Assembly (NCBI GenBank): GCA_964387935.1
Contig: CAYLZN010000065.1
Span: forward strand, 1-22,022
Reading direction: 5' to 3'
Source of the DNA: CAYLZN01 sp964387935
GTDB taxonomy: Bacteria; Acidobacteriota; Vicinamibacteria; Vicinamibacterales; JAFNAJ01
Length of the DNA stretch: 22,022 bases
Of this stretch, positions 6,865 to 14,681 are shown one piece after another. Numbering within the stretch: position 1 is the stretch's first letter; each line of letters opens with the position of its first letter. Below the pieces are notes generated by a model. That model searched no databases, had not been told where the DNA came from, and saw only the letters and a list, made by a program, of their open reading frames with translations. Position numbers and translations under genes: made by a program.

Positions 6865-7992
6865 GTGGACGTCTCCCTGCAGCACGTCGGTCGCTGCCTG
6901 ATCGTATCGCCGCGGGCCCCCCTGGTGGCCGGTGGCCCCGCGGAAGACTTCGAGCGTGTGGCGCAGGATCTCATCCGCCACGGCTATCACCACGTCGTCG
7001 CGGACCTCCAGAACGTCTCGCACATCGACAGTGCGGGCGTCAGAGCCATCGTGCGCGCCCACACCACGGCGCAGCGCCGCGGGGTCGTATTCCGCCTCGC
7101 GCGCGCGAACGCGCAGGTGAAGCACGTCCTGGCGCTCGCTCAGCTCGGTTCCGTCCTCCCGATCTTCGAGACGCTGGACGACGCGCGGTCGCGCGAGGTG
7201 CCCTGGCGAACGATCGGCCTCGCGGCCGGCGGCGTCCTGCTCTGCGCGGGGCTCGTCGCCGGCGGCCTGCGGTGGACCGATGAACTGGCGGGTCTTCCGC
7301 AGCTGGCGACGGGAAGCGTGCTGAACGAGACCTCGGCCGATCCGTCCCGCCTCACGTTGTGGCGGCCCACGCTCGTCCTGGTGAAGTTGCTGGCAGCCGC
7401 GCTCGTGGGCCTGCTCGTCACGGCCGTGCATCGCCCCTCGGGGACCGGCCGGCAGAACAAAGCGATGGAACATGCGCAGGTCCTGCTGTGTGTGTCCGGG
7501 ACGATGATGATGATCATCATCGGCGATTCGCTCGCGCGCGCCTTCGGCATCGCGGGCGCGGCGAGCATCATCCGATTCCGCACCCCCGTCGATGACCCGA
7601 AGGACGTGACGGTCCTCTTCCTGCTCATGGGCCTCGGCATGGCGATCGGGCTCGGCGCCTTCGCGGCCGCAGGACTGGCGACGGCGTTCCTGTGCGTGTT
7701 CCTCATGCTGCTCTCGCGGGCCGCCGAGCAGCGCGTGCGGCCGATGGTCCTGGAAGTGGCGTCCGACGGCCCGACGTTCCCGATGGGCCACGTACAGGGC
7801 GTGCTCGCCAGGAACAGCGTCACCGTCGAACCCCGGGAGGTGGAACAGGAGGAGAAGGAGGTCGTGGTGAAGTACCACGCCCTCTTGCCTCCGGAGGCCT
7901 CGCTCGAGGACCTCAGCAGTCAACTGCTGGCGGACGGCAAGCGCGGCGTGCGGTCGGTGTCGTGGGAAGCCCCCAAGAAGAGCATCGCCTGA
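6865..7992 (+). CDS. STAS domain-DUF4956 membrane protein
   Basis: This 375-residue fusion starts with a STAS domain (about 1-106) like anti-sigma factor antagonists. VADLQNVSHIDSAGVRAIV carries Ser56 at the usual phosphorylation position. About four transmembrane segments follow (near 117-135, 169-188, 205-222 and 248-284), with the DUF4956 signature FGIAGAASIIRFRTPVDDP at 227-245. A soluble alpha/beta tail (about 293-370) resembles the C-terminal part of DUF4956 proteins. DUF4956 proteins are often encoded beside VTC polyphosphate polymerase and CotH kinase genes; a CotH gene lies two genes downstream here. The start is inferred as GTG 6865: upstream in-frame ATG 6781 would overlap the tkt start, and the ATGs at 6845 and 6848 are out of frame. 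The stop overlaps the porin ATG by one base. The biochemical role is unknown. Confidence 0.8.
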   Translation: MDVSLQHVGRCLIVSPRAPLVAGGPAEDFERVAQDLIRHGYHHVVADLQNVSHIDSAGVRAIVRAHTTAQRRGVVFRLARANAQVKHVLALAQLGSVLPIFETLDDARSREVPWRTIGLAAGGVLLCAGLVAGGLRWTDELAGLPQLATGSVLNETSADPSRLTLWRPTLVLVKLLAAALVGLLVTAVHRPSGTGRQNKAMEHAQVLLCVSGTMMMIIIGDSLARAFGIAGAASIIRFRTPVDDPKDVTVLFLLMGLGMAIGLGAFAAAGLATAFLCVFLMLLSRAAEQRVRPMVLEVASDGPTFPMGHVQGVLARNSVTVEPREVEQEEKEVVVKYHALLPPEASLEDLSSQLLADGKRGVRSVSWEAPKKSIA

Positions 7993-9311
7993 TGAGGTCG
8001 TCCCTCCTCCTTCCCGCCGCAGGCTTGAGCCTGGGGCTGCTCGCCGCACCCGGCCTCTCCAGTGCGCAGCCGACCGACCCGCCCGCGACTGCCCCGCAGG
8101 TCGCCAGTACGGCGGGCCAGGCTGCGCAGAAGGGCACCAGTCCCGCAGACGCCGGCTTCCGCGTCGTGTGGGACGACACGCCGTCTTTCCGGTTCGGGGA
8201 CGTGTTCCGGCTCGACTTCCAGATGAAGCTACAGGGCGACGTGCGCGTGTACCGGCCCGAGCTGGACCCGCCAGACGGCGCGTTCCAGATGGCGCGCAAG
8301 CGGCTCGGTTTCAAGGGCAGGCTGTTCAAGGACGTCGAATTCGAGTTCGAGGCCGAGATGCGCGACGAGGAACCCGTCCTCGATGCGTGGGTGAACTACG
8401 CGCGGTGGAAGGCGATCCAGTTCAAGGGCGGGCGGTTCAAGGCCCCGTTCTCACTCGAGGAGATGACCAGCGCGGCCCAGCTCGACTTCATCTACCGGAC
8501 GCGCATGGTGGAACGGATGGCGCCCGGGCGTGACTGGGGCGGCGCGATCAGCGGCGAGTTCCTCGACGAGGGTCTTGTATACGCTGCGGGGGTGTTCGCC
8601 CACGACGGCACCAACGCCCGCGCTGGTGACAACCCCGGCGCGGACCCGACCCTGATCGCCCGGGTGACGGGCCGGCCGCTTCGGGCCGTCGACTTCGTCA
8701 AGGGTGCGGAGTTCGGCGTCTCGATCAGCGCCGGTCGCGTCCCGGAGGGCCTCTACAGTCTGCGCCTGGATTCGACCAGCGAGTTCGTGGTGTTCCCGCC
8801 CGTCTACGTGAAAGGGGACCGTCGGCGCTTCGGCGCGGACGTCAAGTGGACCCCGGGGCCGTTCTCGCTCAAGGCCGAGCTGCTGCACATGTTCGATCAG
8901 CGTTTCGGCCAGAGCATCTCGAACGAGGATCTCCCGGACGTCCTCGGCCGGGGGTTCTACGTCAGCGGGACGTGGCTCATCACCGGCGAAAACAAGTCGG
9001 GCCGCGTCCGCCCCCGCCGGGACTTCCTCACCGAAGGCGGGCTCGGCGCGGTCGAGGTCGGCACCCGGTACGAGTTCGCCCGCTTCGGGAGCCGCGACCA
9101 CCCGGGTCCTCCGTTCCGGAATCCCCGGGCCGCCAACATCCTCGGTAACAGCATCCGCGCCTGGACCTTTGGCGTAAACTGGTACCTCAATCGGTACTGC
9201 AAGGTACAGTTCAACGCGATCCGCGAGGACTTCGAGGATCTGGCCCGCAGCCCCATCCCGGGTCGCGAGGTGTTCTGGAGCTACGTCACGCGGTTCGCGT
9301 TCGCGATGTAG
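7992..9311 (+). CDS. OprP/OprO-like phosphate-selective porin
   Basis: This 439-residue outer-membrane porin resembles the phosphate-selective porin O/P family (PF07396). A signal peptide ending near SSAQ (residue 26) is followed by a Pro/Ala/Thr-rich linker. The barrel signature includes ARKRLGFKGRLFKDVEFEFE at 101-120 and GRFKAPFSLEEMTSA at 147-161, then LDFIYRTRM. The strands alternate polar and hydrophobic residues to the end (SYVTRFAFAM), with a terminal Met rather than the usual aromatic. The ATG overlaps the previous stop as TGATG, so the two are translationally coupled. Placement between a DUF4956 protein and a CotH-type kinase suggests uptake of phosphate or another anion for the operon's chemistry, but pore specificity cannot be read from the sequence. 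Confidence 0.82.
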   Translation: MRSSLLLPAAGLSLGLLAAPGLSSAQPTDPPATAPQVASTAGQAAQKGTSPADAGFRVVWDDTPSFRFGDVFRLDFQMKLQGDVRVYRPELDPPDGAFQMARKRLGFKGRLFKDVEFEFEAEMRDEEPVLDAWVNYARWKAIQFKGGRFKAPFSLEEMTSAAQLDFIYRTRMVERMAPGRDWGGAISGEFLDEGLVYAAGVFAHDGTNARAGDNPGADPTLIARVTGRPLRAVDFVKGAEFGVSISAGRVPEGLYSLRLDSTSEFVVFPPVYVKGDRRRFGADVKWTPGPFSLKAELLHMFDQRFGQSISNEDLPDVLGRGFYVSGTWLITGENKSGRVRPRRDFLTEGGLGAVEVGTRYEFARFGSRDHPGPPFRNPRAANILGNSIRAWTFGVNWYLNRYCKVQFNAIREDFEDLARSPIPGREVFWSYVTRFAFAM

Positions 9312-9357
9312 CCAGTCGAGCGAACCGGTGGTGAGACGCGCGCGTAGTCTCCGGCAT

Positions 9358-9362
9358 GGAGG
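9358..9362 (+). promoter_or_regulatory. Ribosome binding site fixing the CotH start at 9368
   Basis: GGAGG lies five bases before the ATG at 9368. An earlier in-frame ATG at 9356 overlaps this site and has no Shine-Dalgarno of its own, so 9368 is preferred. Confidence 0.75.
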
Positions 9363-9367
9363 ATTCC

Positions 9368-10645
9368 ATGGCGACGGCTCGCCGGCACGTTCCGCTGCCC
9401 CTCGCTCCCCTCTTGGTGGCGCTCCACGCGACCCTGGCCCTCGCGCAGACGCCAGTTCCCGTTCCTGCCCCTGAGCCGGCACCCGACCCGTCCGACGCGT
9501 TCTTCGACGATTCAGTCGTCCACGAGCTTCACCTGCGGATCCACTCGAGCGACTGGCAGAAGCTCCAGCTGACCTACCTCGAGAACACGTACTACCCGTG
9601 CGACCTCGTGTGGCGGGGGCAGACCGTCTACAACGTCGGCATCCGCTCTCGGGGGTTCGGCAGCCGGAATGCGAAGAAGCCGGGCTTGCGAGTCGATTTC
9701 GACCAGTTCTCGACGGACCAGGAGTTCCTGGGGCTCAAGTCGTTCGTGCTGGACAACCTCACCCAGGACGCCTCAGGACTGCGCGAGCGTCTGACGATGA
9801 AGCTGTTCAGGCGACTGGGGCTCCCGGCGTCGCGCGAGGCGCACGCGAAGCTGTACGTCAACAGCACCTACGTCGGCCTCTACGCCGTGGTCGAGTCCAT
9901 CGACAAGCGATTCCTGAAGCGGGTGGAGGGACTCGATCCGGATGGCTTCCTGTTCGAGTACCGCTGGAAGGAACCCTGGTACTTCACGTACCGCGGCCCG
10001 GCGCTCGAGGCCTATCAGCCCTTCTTCTCACCGCAGACTCGCGAAAAGGACTCGACCTCCGAACTCTACGCCCCGATCGAGGCACTCGTCCGCATCACCA
10101 ACGGCAGCAGCGACTTCGCGCGGGAGATCGCCGAGTACCTGAACCCCGACGACTTCCTCAGGCACCTCGCGCTCGAGCAGTTCGTGGCGGAGTGGGACGG
10201 GTTGACCGGCTATGCGGGTCTCAACAACTTCTACCTGTACCGCCGACCGAAGAAGAACGAGTACCGCTTCCTGGTCTGGGACAAGGACAACGCGTTCAAG
10301 ACGCTCGATCACGCCGTGATGCAGGGGACCACCGACAACATCCTGAGCCGCCGCATGCTCGAGACGCCGGCGTGGCGGGAGCGCTATCTCGCGTTCCTGC
10401 TCGAGGTGCAGGCGTCAGCCGATCAGCGGGACGTCGAGACGGGTGCGGGCGCGCCACTGCCGCCCACGTGGTTGGAGCAGGAAGTGTCGACCCAGTACCT
10501 GCAGATCCGGCAGGCCATGCGGGAGGACGTCAACAAGCCGTTCAGCAATGACGACTTCGAGACCGACATCACCTTCTTGAAGGCGTTCGCCTCGGCGCGC
10601 GGCGGAATCGTCAAGGCGCAGGTCGCCGCACTGAGGGGTCGGTAG
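9368..10645 (+). CDS. Secreted CotH-family protein kinase-like protein
   Basis: This 425-residue protein has a signal peptide (about 1-27, ending ALAQ), a short Pro-rich linker, then a CotH kinase domain (PF08757). Visible motifs are VGIRSRGFGSRNAKKPGLRV near 90-108, LDNLTQDASGLRERLTMKLF, the block KLYVNSTYVGLYAVVESID, DGFLFEY, EQFVAEWDG with Asp277, and FLVWDKDNAF with Asp305 and Asp307. In Bacillus, CotH phosphorylates spore coat proteins through an atypical kinase fold; the WDxD and upstream Asp residues needed for catalysis are kept here. A bacterium with this envelope does not form Bacillus-type spores, so the target must be another extracytoplasmic protein or polymer. The gene is third in the operon, 56 bases after the porin, and converges on the phosphoesterase gene with a 6-base gap. 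Confidence 0.88.
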   Translation: MATARRHVPLPLAPLLVALHATLALAQTPVPVPAPEPAPDPSDAFFDDSVVHELHLRIHSSDWQKLQLTYLENTYYPCDLVWRGQTVYNVGIRSRGFGSRNAKKPGLRVDFDQFSTDQEFLGLKSFVLDNLTQDASGLRERLTMKLFRRLGLPASREAHAKLYVNSTYVGLYAVVESIDKRFLKRVEGLDPDGFLFEYRWKEPWYFTYRGPALEAYQPFFSPQTREKDSTSELYAPIEALVRITNGSSDFAREIAEYLNPDDFLRHLALEQFVAEWDGLTGYAGLNNFYLYRRPKKNEYRFLVWDKDNAFKTLDHAVMQGTTDNILSRRMLETPAWRERYLAFLLEVQASADQRDVETGAGAPLPPTWLEQEVSTQYLQIRQAMREDVNKPFSNDDFETDITFLKAFASARGGIVKAQVAALRGR

Positions 10646-10651
10646 CAGGCG

Positions 10652-11557
10652 TCAGTGACACGTGCCGGAACCGGAATCGCGAAAGGTCGCGCCGGCCACC
10701 GGGACGAATTCCCAGTCGTAGCTGCCCGATCGCAGCGTGAACTTGATGACGCCCCACGCCCCTTCCCCGCGCACCTCACTGTTGGGGAGGACCCGGCCGA
10801 AGCGGTACAGGTTCGCCCCCCCGGTGCCGACGACGAACTGCCGGATCCCGCGAGCGTTGTCGGCGCGCGCGTCGGGATCCTGGGGCGCGAACCGTTCGTA
10901 GTCATGGTCGTGGCCGGCCACGACCACCACGACACCGGCCTCGTACAGCAGGCCCCAGAGATCGTGCATCCGCCGGTCGCTCCCGTTTGGCCCGGAGCTG
11001 AAGCGCGGGTGGTGCACGATGACGAACGCGCACGGCGGCGCGACGGCCTGCAGTTCCCGGCGCAGCCACTGGAGCTGGAACGACGCGGCGTCGATGGGAA
11101 TCATGGAATTCAGGGAGTAGACCTGCCAGGCGCCGAGCTCGAAGCCGTAGAAGCCGGGAGCGGCTGGCGCCGCGAGTTCCCCGAAGTAGTCGAAGTAGGG
11201 CTGGGCGTTCGGCGATTCGTAGTCGTGGTTGCCTGGCGCGGGCCGCGTGCGTCCCTTGTGGCGGCCCCAGAAGGGGTCGTAGCACTGCCGGAACTGCTCG
11301 GCGGTTCCCTGGTAGTACGCGTTGTCGCCGGCCGTGAAGACGGTGCCGGCGATCCCGTCGAGCAGCCGTCCCGTGGCTTCGGCGCCCGCCAGGCCGCACT
11401 CCCCGATGTCCCCCGCGCCCACCAGCACGCGCTCGCCGACAGGAGGCGGACTCGGCGTCGGGCCCGGCGCCGAAGGCGACGACGAGTCTCCCCCGCACCC
11501 GCCGGCCGCGAGCGTGAGTCCCAACGCGAGCACGCAGCTAGCCGGTCTCAGCGGCAA
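10652..11557 (-). CDS. Lipoprotein calcineurin-like metallophosphoesterase
   Basis: This 301-residue protein carries a lipoprotein signal (LAAGGC, lipidated Cys21) and a Ser/Pro-rich tether, then a purple acid phosphatase-like metallophosphoesterase domain. All metal-binding motifs are present: GDIG (Asp50), GDN (Asp78, Asn79), GNHD (Asn110, His111), VHHPRFSSG (His182, His183) and GHDHDYERF (His216, His218). It should hydrolyse a phosphate ester outside the cytoplasm. The start is a TTG at 11557 with a strong GGAGGAGG just upstream. The first 20 bases overlap the end of the fusion gene, which implies translational coupling. Substrate is unknown; the neighbouring phospho-lyase suggests a phosphorylated amine or alcohol, and the convergent CotH kinase gene suggests phosphoproteins as another option. 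Confidence 0.88.
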   Translation of the reverse strand: MPLRPASCVLALGLTLAAGGCGGDSSSPSAPGPTPSPPPVGERVLVGAGDIGECGLAGAEATGRLLDGIAGTVFTAGDNAYYQGTAEQFRQCYDPFWGRHKGRTRPAPGNHDYESPNAQPYFDYFGELAAPAAPGFYGFELGAWQVYSLNSMIPIDAASFQLQWLRRELQAVAPPCAFVIVHHPRFSSGPNGSDRRMHDLWGLLYEAGVVVVVAGHDHDYERFAPQDPDARADNARGIRQFVVGTGGANLYRFGRVLPNSEVRGEGAWGVIKFTLRSGSYDWEFVPVAGATFRDSGSGTCH

Positions 11558-14500
11558 GGACCTCCTCCAGCGTAGCGACGAGCAGGTCCGCGTCCAGCTC
11601 GCTGAAGGGCATCGGAGGCCTGATCTTCAGGACGTTGTGATGCGGGCCATCCGTCCCGAGCAGGATACCAAGCTCCCGCATCCGGTTCACGACGTAATCC
11701 GCTTCGCGGCCGGCCGGTTCGCGACTGTCGCGGTCGTGCACGAGTTCGACCCCGAGAAACAGGCCCGAGCCGCGCACGTCGCCGACGATCTCGAAGCGCT
11801 CCGCCATCGGTGCGAGGCGGTCCAGGAGGCGCTGTCCCACACGGAGCGCGTGCGCCTGGAGTTGCTCGTCCGCCACCACGTCGAGCACCGCCAGACCAAC
11901 GGCACACGACACGGGGTTCCCGCCGAACGTGCTGAAGAACTCCATGCCGTTGTCGAACGATGCGGCAATGTCCGGCGTGGTCACGACGGTCGCCAGTGGG
12001 TGCCCGTTGCCGAGCGGCTTCCCCATCACGACGATGTCCGGCACCACGCCATGGGCCTCGAACGCCCAGAAGTGGGTCCCGATTCGCCCCAGGCCCGTCT
12101 GGACTTCATCGGCAATGCAGAGGCCGCCGCCGGCGCGCACGAACGCGTAGGCACGGGCCAGGTAGCCGTCCGGGAGGACGATCTGGCCGCCGACACTCGG
12201 GCAGGTCTCCGCGAGAAAGGCGGCAAGGCGCCGGCCGTGGGCGCGGAGGCGTTCCACGCTGGCCTCGACGGTGGCGGCGTACTTCGCCGAGGCCGCGGGA
12301 TCGTCGCGACGGAACGGACCGCGATACAGGTCGGGCAGGGGCACGACGTGCACCCAGTCCGGGGCCCCCGATCCGCCAGGCCCCGCATGCTTGTAGGGAC
12401 TCAGGTCGATCAGCGTGCTCGTGTGGCCGTGGTAGGCGGCGTCGAGCACGATCATGTCCCGGGCCCCGGTGTGCGCACGCGCAAGCCTGATCGCGAGTTC
12501 GTTGGCCTCGCTGGCCGAGTTGAGCACGTAGCAGACGTTCAGCGGATCCGGCAGCGTGCGTGCCAGCCGCTCGGCGTACTCGTTGACGAGGTCGTGCAGG
12601 TAGCGCGTGTTCGTGTTGAGCAGGCCCGCCTGCGCGCGGCAGGCGTTCACCACGCGCGGATGACAGTGACCGACGTGCGGCACGTTGTTGTAGGCATCCA
12701 GGAACCGACGGCCGGTATCGTCCCAGAGGTGCTGCATCCACCCGCGCTGGATCTTCAACGGCTCTCGATAGGCCACGCGCACGTTGCGTCCGAGTCGCGC
12801 GCGTCGGATGGCGAGCGTCGCCGCTTTGTCCGGCGCTGGACGCGGAAACCGCCGGGCCGGGATTCCCGCGATGAGGTTGGGGTCCGGTGAGAACGCGCGC
12901 CACACCGGCGCGTCGCTGGCCCGGCACACGCCCGGGAACGCTGCGCCCAGTCCGAGCAGGTCCACGATGAGCTGAACGTGCACGTGCGGCGGCCAGCCTC
13001 CGTTCTCGTACGGCTCGCCGATCGTCCCGAAGGCCTGACCGTGATCGACCGACAGGCCTTCGGGAAGGGCGGCGATCGAGGCACGCGACAGGTGCCCGTA
13101 CAACGTGTAGAAGACACCGCCGGCCTCGGCCTCGTGCTCGAGGATCACGACGGGGCCGTAGTCCTGCGGCTGCCGGTTGTCGGCGACCACCCGCACGATC
13201 CCGGGCCAGGGCGCCCGTACGGCCGTGCCAGCCGGCGCGAAGACGTCGAGGCCGAGGTGCACCGTCCGGCGTTCGGTCCGCAGGTCGGCGAGCGCACGGG
13301 ACTGCGGGTCGGCCGCCTCCTCGCCGGTCCCGAACAGCGCCGACGAGTAGAGCAGCCGAGCCTCGCCGTACCGCCCGATCCCGACCTCCGCCCCCTGCGC
13401 CCGGACGGCGCTCGCGATGCGCGGCGCGAGCGCACCCTCGGCGTTCTCTGCGGGAACGGCGCTGACGATGGAACTGGCCACACCCAGATCGAGAACCGCG
13501 CACGGCGCAGTCCGCAAGTCGTACGGGATGACGGCCGCACACCGCGACGAGGCCGACTGCAGCCAGGCCACCAGCGGTTGGCTCTCGGGCACGGGCGCAA
13601 GGCCGCACGCGTCGCGAAGCACGGCCTCGGCAAAGCGCGGGGACACCGACGCGAGCCGCGGGAGGGTCCGTCGAATCGGCGCCTGGCTGATGGCCAGGTA
13701 CTCGACGTCCGGCTGCCGCCGGCACTGCTCTGCCCCGATGCACACGCTCAGACACAGGCGCAGCAGGGCCAAGGGCCACACCACGGCGAGCTCGTCCTCG
13801 GTCAGCGCGCGCGCCTCGTGATAGCCGGAGACCAGTTGCGCGGCGACGCGCAGGGGCTCCGGCCGGTCGAGCATTGCATAGGCCATCCCGGTGGCTGGCT
13901 CGGCGACGAGCCACGTGCAGAGCATGTCGCCGAAGTCGATGATGCCCGTGACCTCCGGATCGCGGGCATCGAAGGGCGGCCCCTCCGACACGAGGATGTT
14001 GAAGTCGTTGGCATCGTTGTGAACCACGCCTCGGGGCAGGCGATCCGCCCTGGGGGCGAGCCTGGACTCCACCGCGGCGAGGACATCACGCACCAGAGCC
14101 CGAAGCGAAGCGTCCTCGACGAAAGACAGGCGATCGCGGGCCACGTCGAGGCCCCGCGCGAGATCCCAGTGGAACTCGCGATGCGCGCCGGGATGATCGA
14201 AGCTGGCCAGCTCCTGGTCGATCTCTCCGAGGCGCCGGCCGATCGCGCGGCACAGGACCGGCGTGAACCGGCGCGCGTGCGCCAGGGGCACGCCGTCCAG
14301 GTGCGTGACGAGCCGCACGAAGTGGGATCTTCCGTCGGGGCCGACTGCCGTGGCGATGCGTGCCCCTACCGCAGACCGCCGCACCGCCGGGCACGGAAGC
14401 CCGGCGTCCGCCAGCCGCTCCATCGCCAGCGTCTGCGCGTCGAGCGGAAGGGGGTCCTCGGTGCCGTTCGAGATCTTCAGGACGAACCGCTCGCCGGCCG

Positions 14501-14633
14501 GCGTCGTGACCAGGAAGTTCTGATCGCGTTCACTGGGGAGCGGCGCCACCGCCCCGTCCAGCCGGTACAGCGCACGGGCCAGTGCGCGGGCGGCAGCCGG
14601 GTCGAAGCGAGGGCGGTCGGCGGGAGACAGCAT
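11538..14633 (-). CDS. Trifunctional fusion: APH-type kinase, M23 peptidase, AGXT2L-like PLP phospho-lyase
   Basis: One 1031-residue frame carries three domains. Residues about 15-330 are an APH/hydroxylysine kinase-like domain with Lys53 (FVLKI), HNDANDFN at 205-212 and DFG at 233-235. Residues about 450-590 are an M23 (LytM) domain with HLGLD (His459, Asp463), His514 and HVH (550-552), so all zinc ligands are kept. Residues about 600-1031 are a class III PLP enzyme with ADEVQTG (Asp842) and GKPLGNGHP (Lys872); its text closely follows human AGXT2L1/2, which are phospho-lyases for phosphoethanolamine and 5-phosphohydroxylysine. Kinase plus lyase would phosphorylate a hydroxy-amine and then eliminate phosphate and ammonia. 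No signal peptide is present, so an M23 domain in the cytoplasm is odd. The gene lies 48 bases after the serralysin gene and overlaps the phosphoesterase start. Confidence 0.9.
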   Translation of the reverse strand: MLSPADRPRFDPAAARALARALYRLDGAVAPLPSERDQNFLVTTPAGERFVLKISNGTEDPLPLDAQTLAMERLADAGLPCPAVRRSAVGARIATAVGPDGRSHFVRLVTHLDGVPLAHARRFTPVLCRAIGRRLGEIDQELASFDHPGAHREFHWDLARGLDVARDRLSFVEDASLRALVRDVLAAVESRLAPRADRLPRGVVHNDANDFNILVSEGPPFDARDPEVTGIIDFGDMLCTWLVAEPATGMAYAMLDRPEPLRVAAQLVSGYHEARALTEDELAVVWPLALLRLCLSVCIGAEQCRRQPDVEYLAISQAPIRRTLPRLASVSPRFAEAVLRDACGLAPVPESQPLVAWLQSASSRCAAVIPYDLRTAPCAVLDLGVASSIVSAVPAENAEGALAPRIASAVRAQGAEVGIGRYGEARLLYSSALFGTGEEAADPQSRALADLRTERRTVHLGLDVFAPAGTAVRAPWPGIVRVVADNRQPQDYGPVVILEHEAEAGGVFYTLYGHLSRASIAALPEGLSVDHGQAFGTIGEPYENGGWPPHVHVQLIVDLLGLGAAFPGVCRASDAPVWRAFSPDPNLIAGIPARRFPRPAPDKAATLAIRRARLGRNVRVAYREPLKIQRGWMQHLWDDTGRRFLDAYNNVPHVGHCHPRVVNACRAQAGLLNTNTRYLHDLVNEYAERLARTLPDPLNVCYVLNSASEANELAIRLARAHTGARDMIVLDAAYHGHTSTLIDLSPYKHAGPGGSGAPDWVHVVPLPDLYRGPFRRDDPAASAKYAATVEASVERLRAHGRRLAAFLAETCPSVGGQIVLPDGYLARAYAFVRAGGGLCIADEVQTGLGRIGTHFWAFEAHGVVPDIVVMGKPLGNGHPLATVVTTPDIAASFDNGMEFFSTFGGNPVSCAVGLAVLDVVADEQLQAHALRVGQRLLDRLAPMAERFEIVGDVRGSGLFLGVELVHDRDSREPAGREADYVVNRMRELGILLGTDGPHHNVLKIRPPMPFSELDADLLVATLEEVLAAETG
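11561..11568 (-). promoter_or_regulatory. Ribosome binding site for the TTG-started phosphoesterase
   Basis: GGAGGAGG on the minus strand ends three bases before TTG 11557; its first GGAGG is at the ideal six-base spacing. It lies inside the last codons of the fusion gene and decides in favour of TTG 11557 over the GTG at 11533. Confidence 0.75.
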
Positions 14634-14681
14634 GCCGCCGACACACTATCGGCGCCCTGCACAGCGGTCAAGCGAACGTCA

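Noticed and set aside
9333..9351. Terminator hairpin between the porin and CotH genes
   Set aside because: The stem is only five base pairs (GAGAC/GTCTC) with a nine-base loop and no U-tract.
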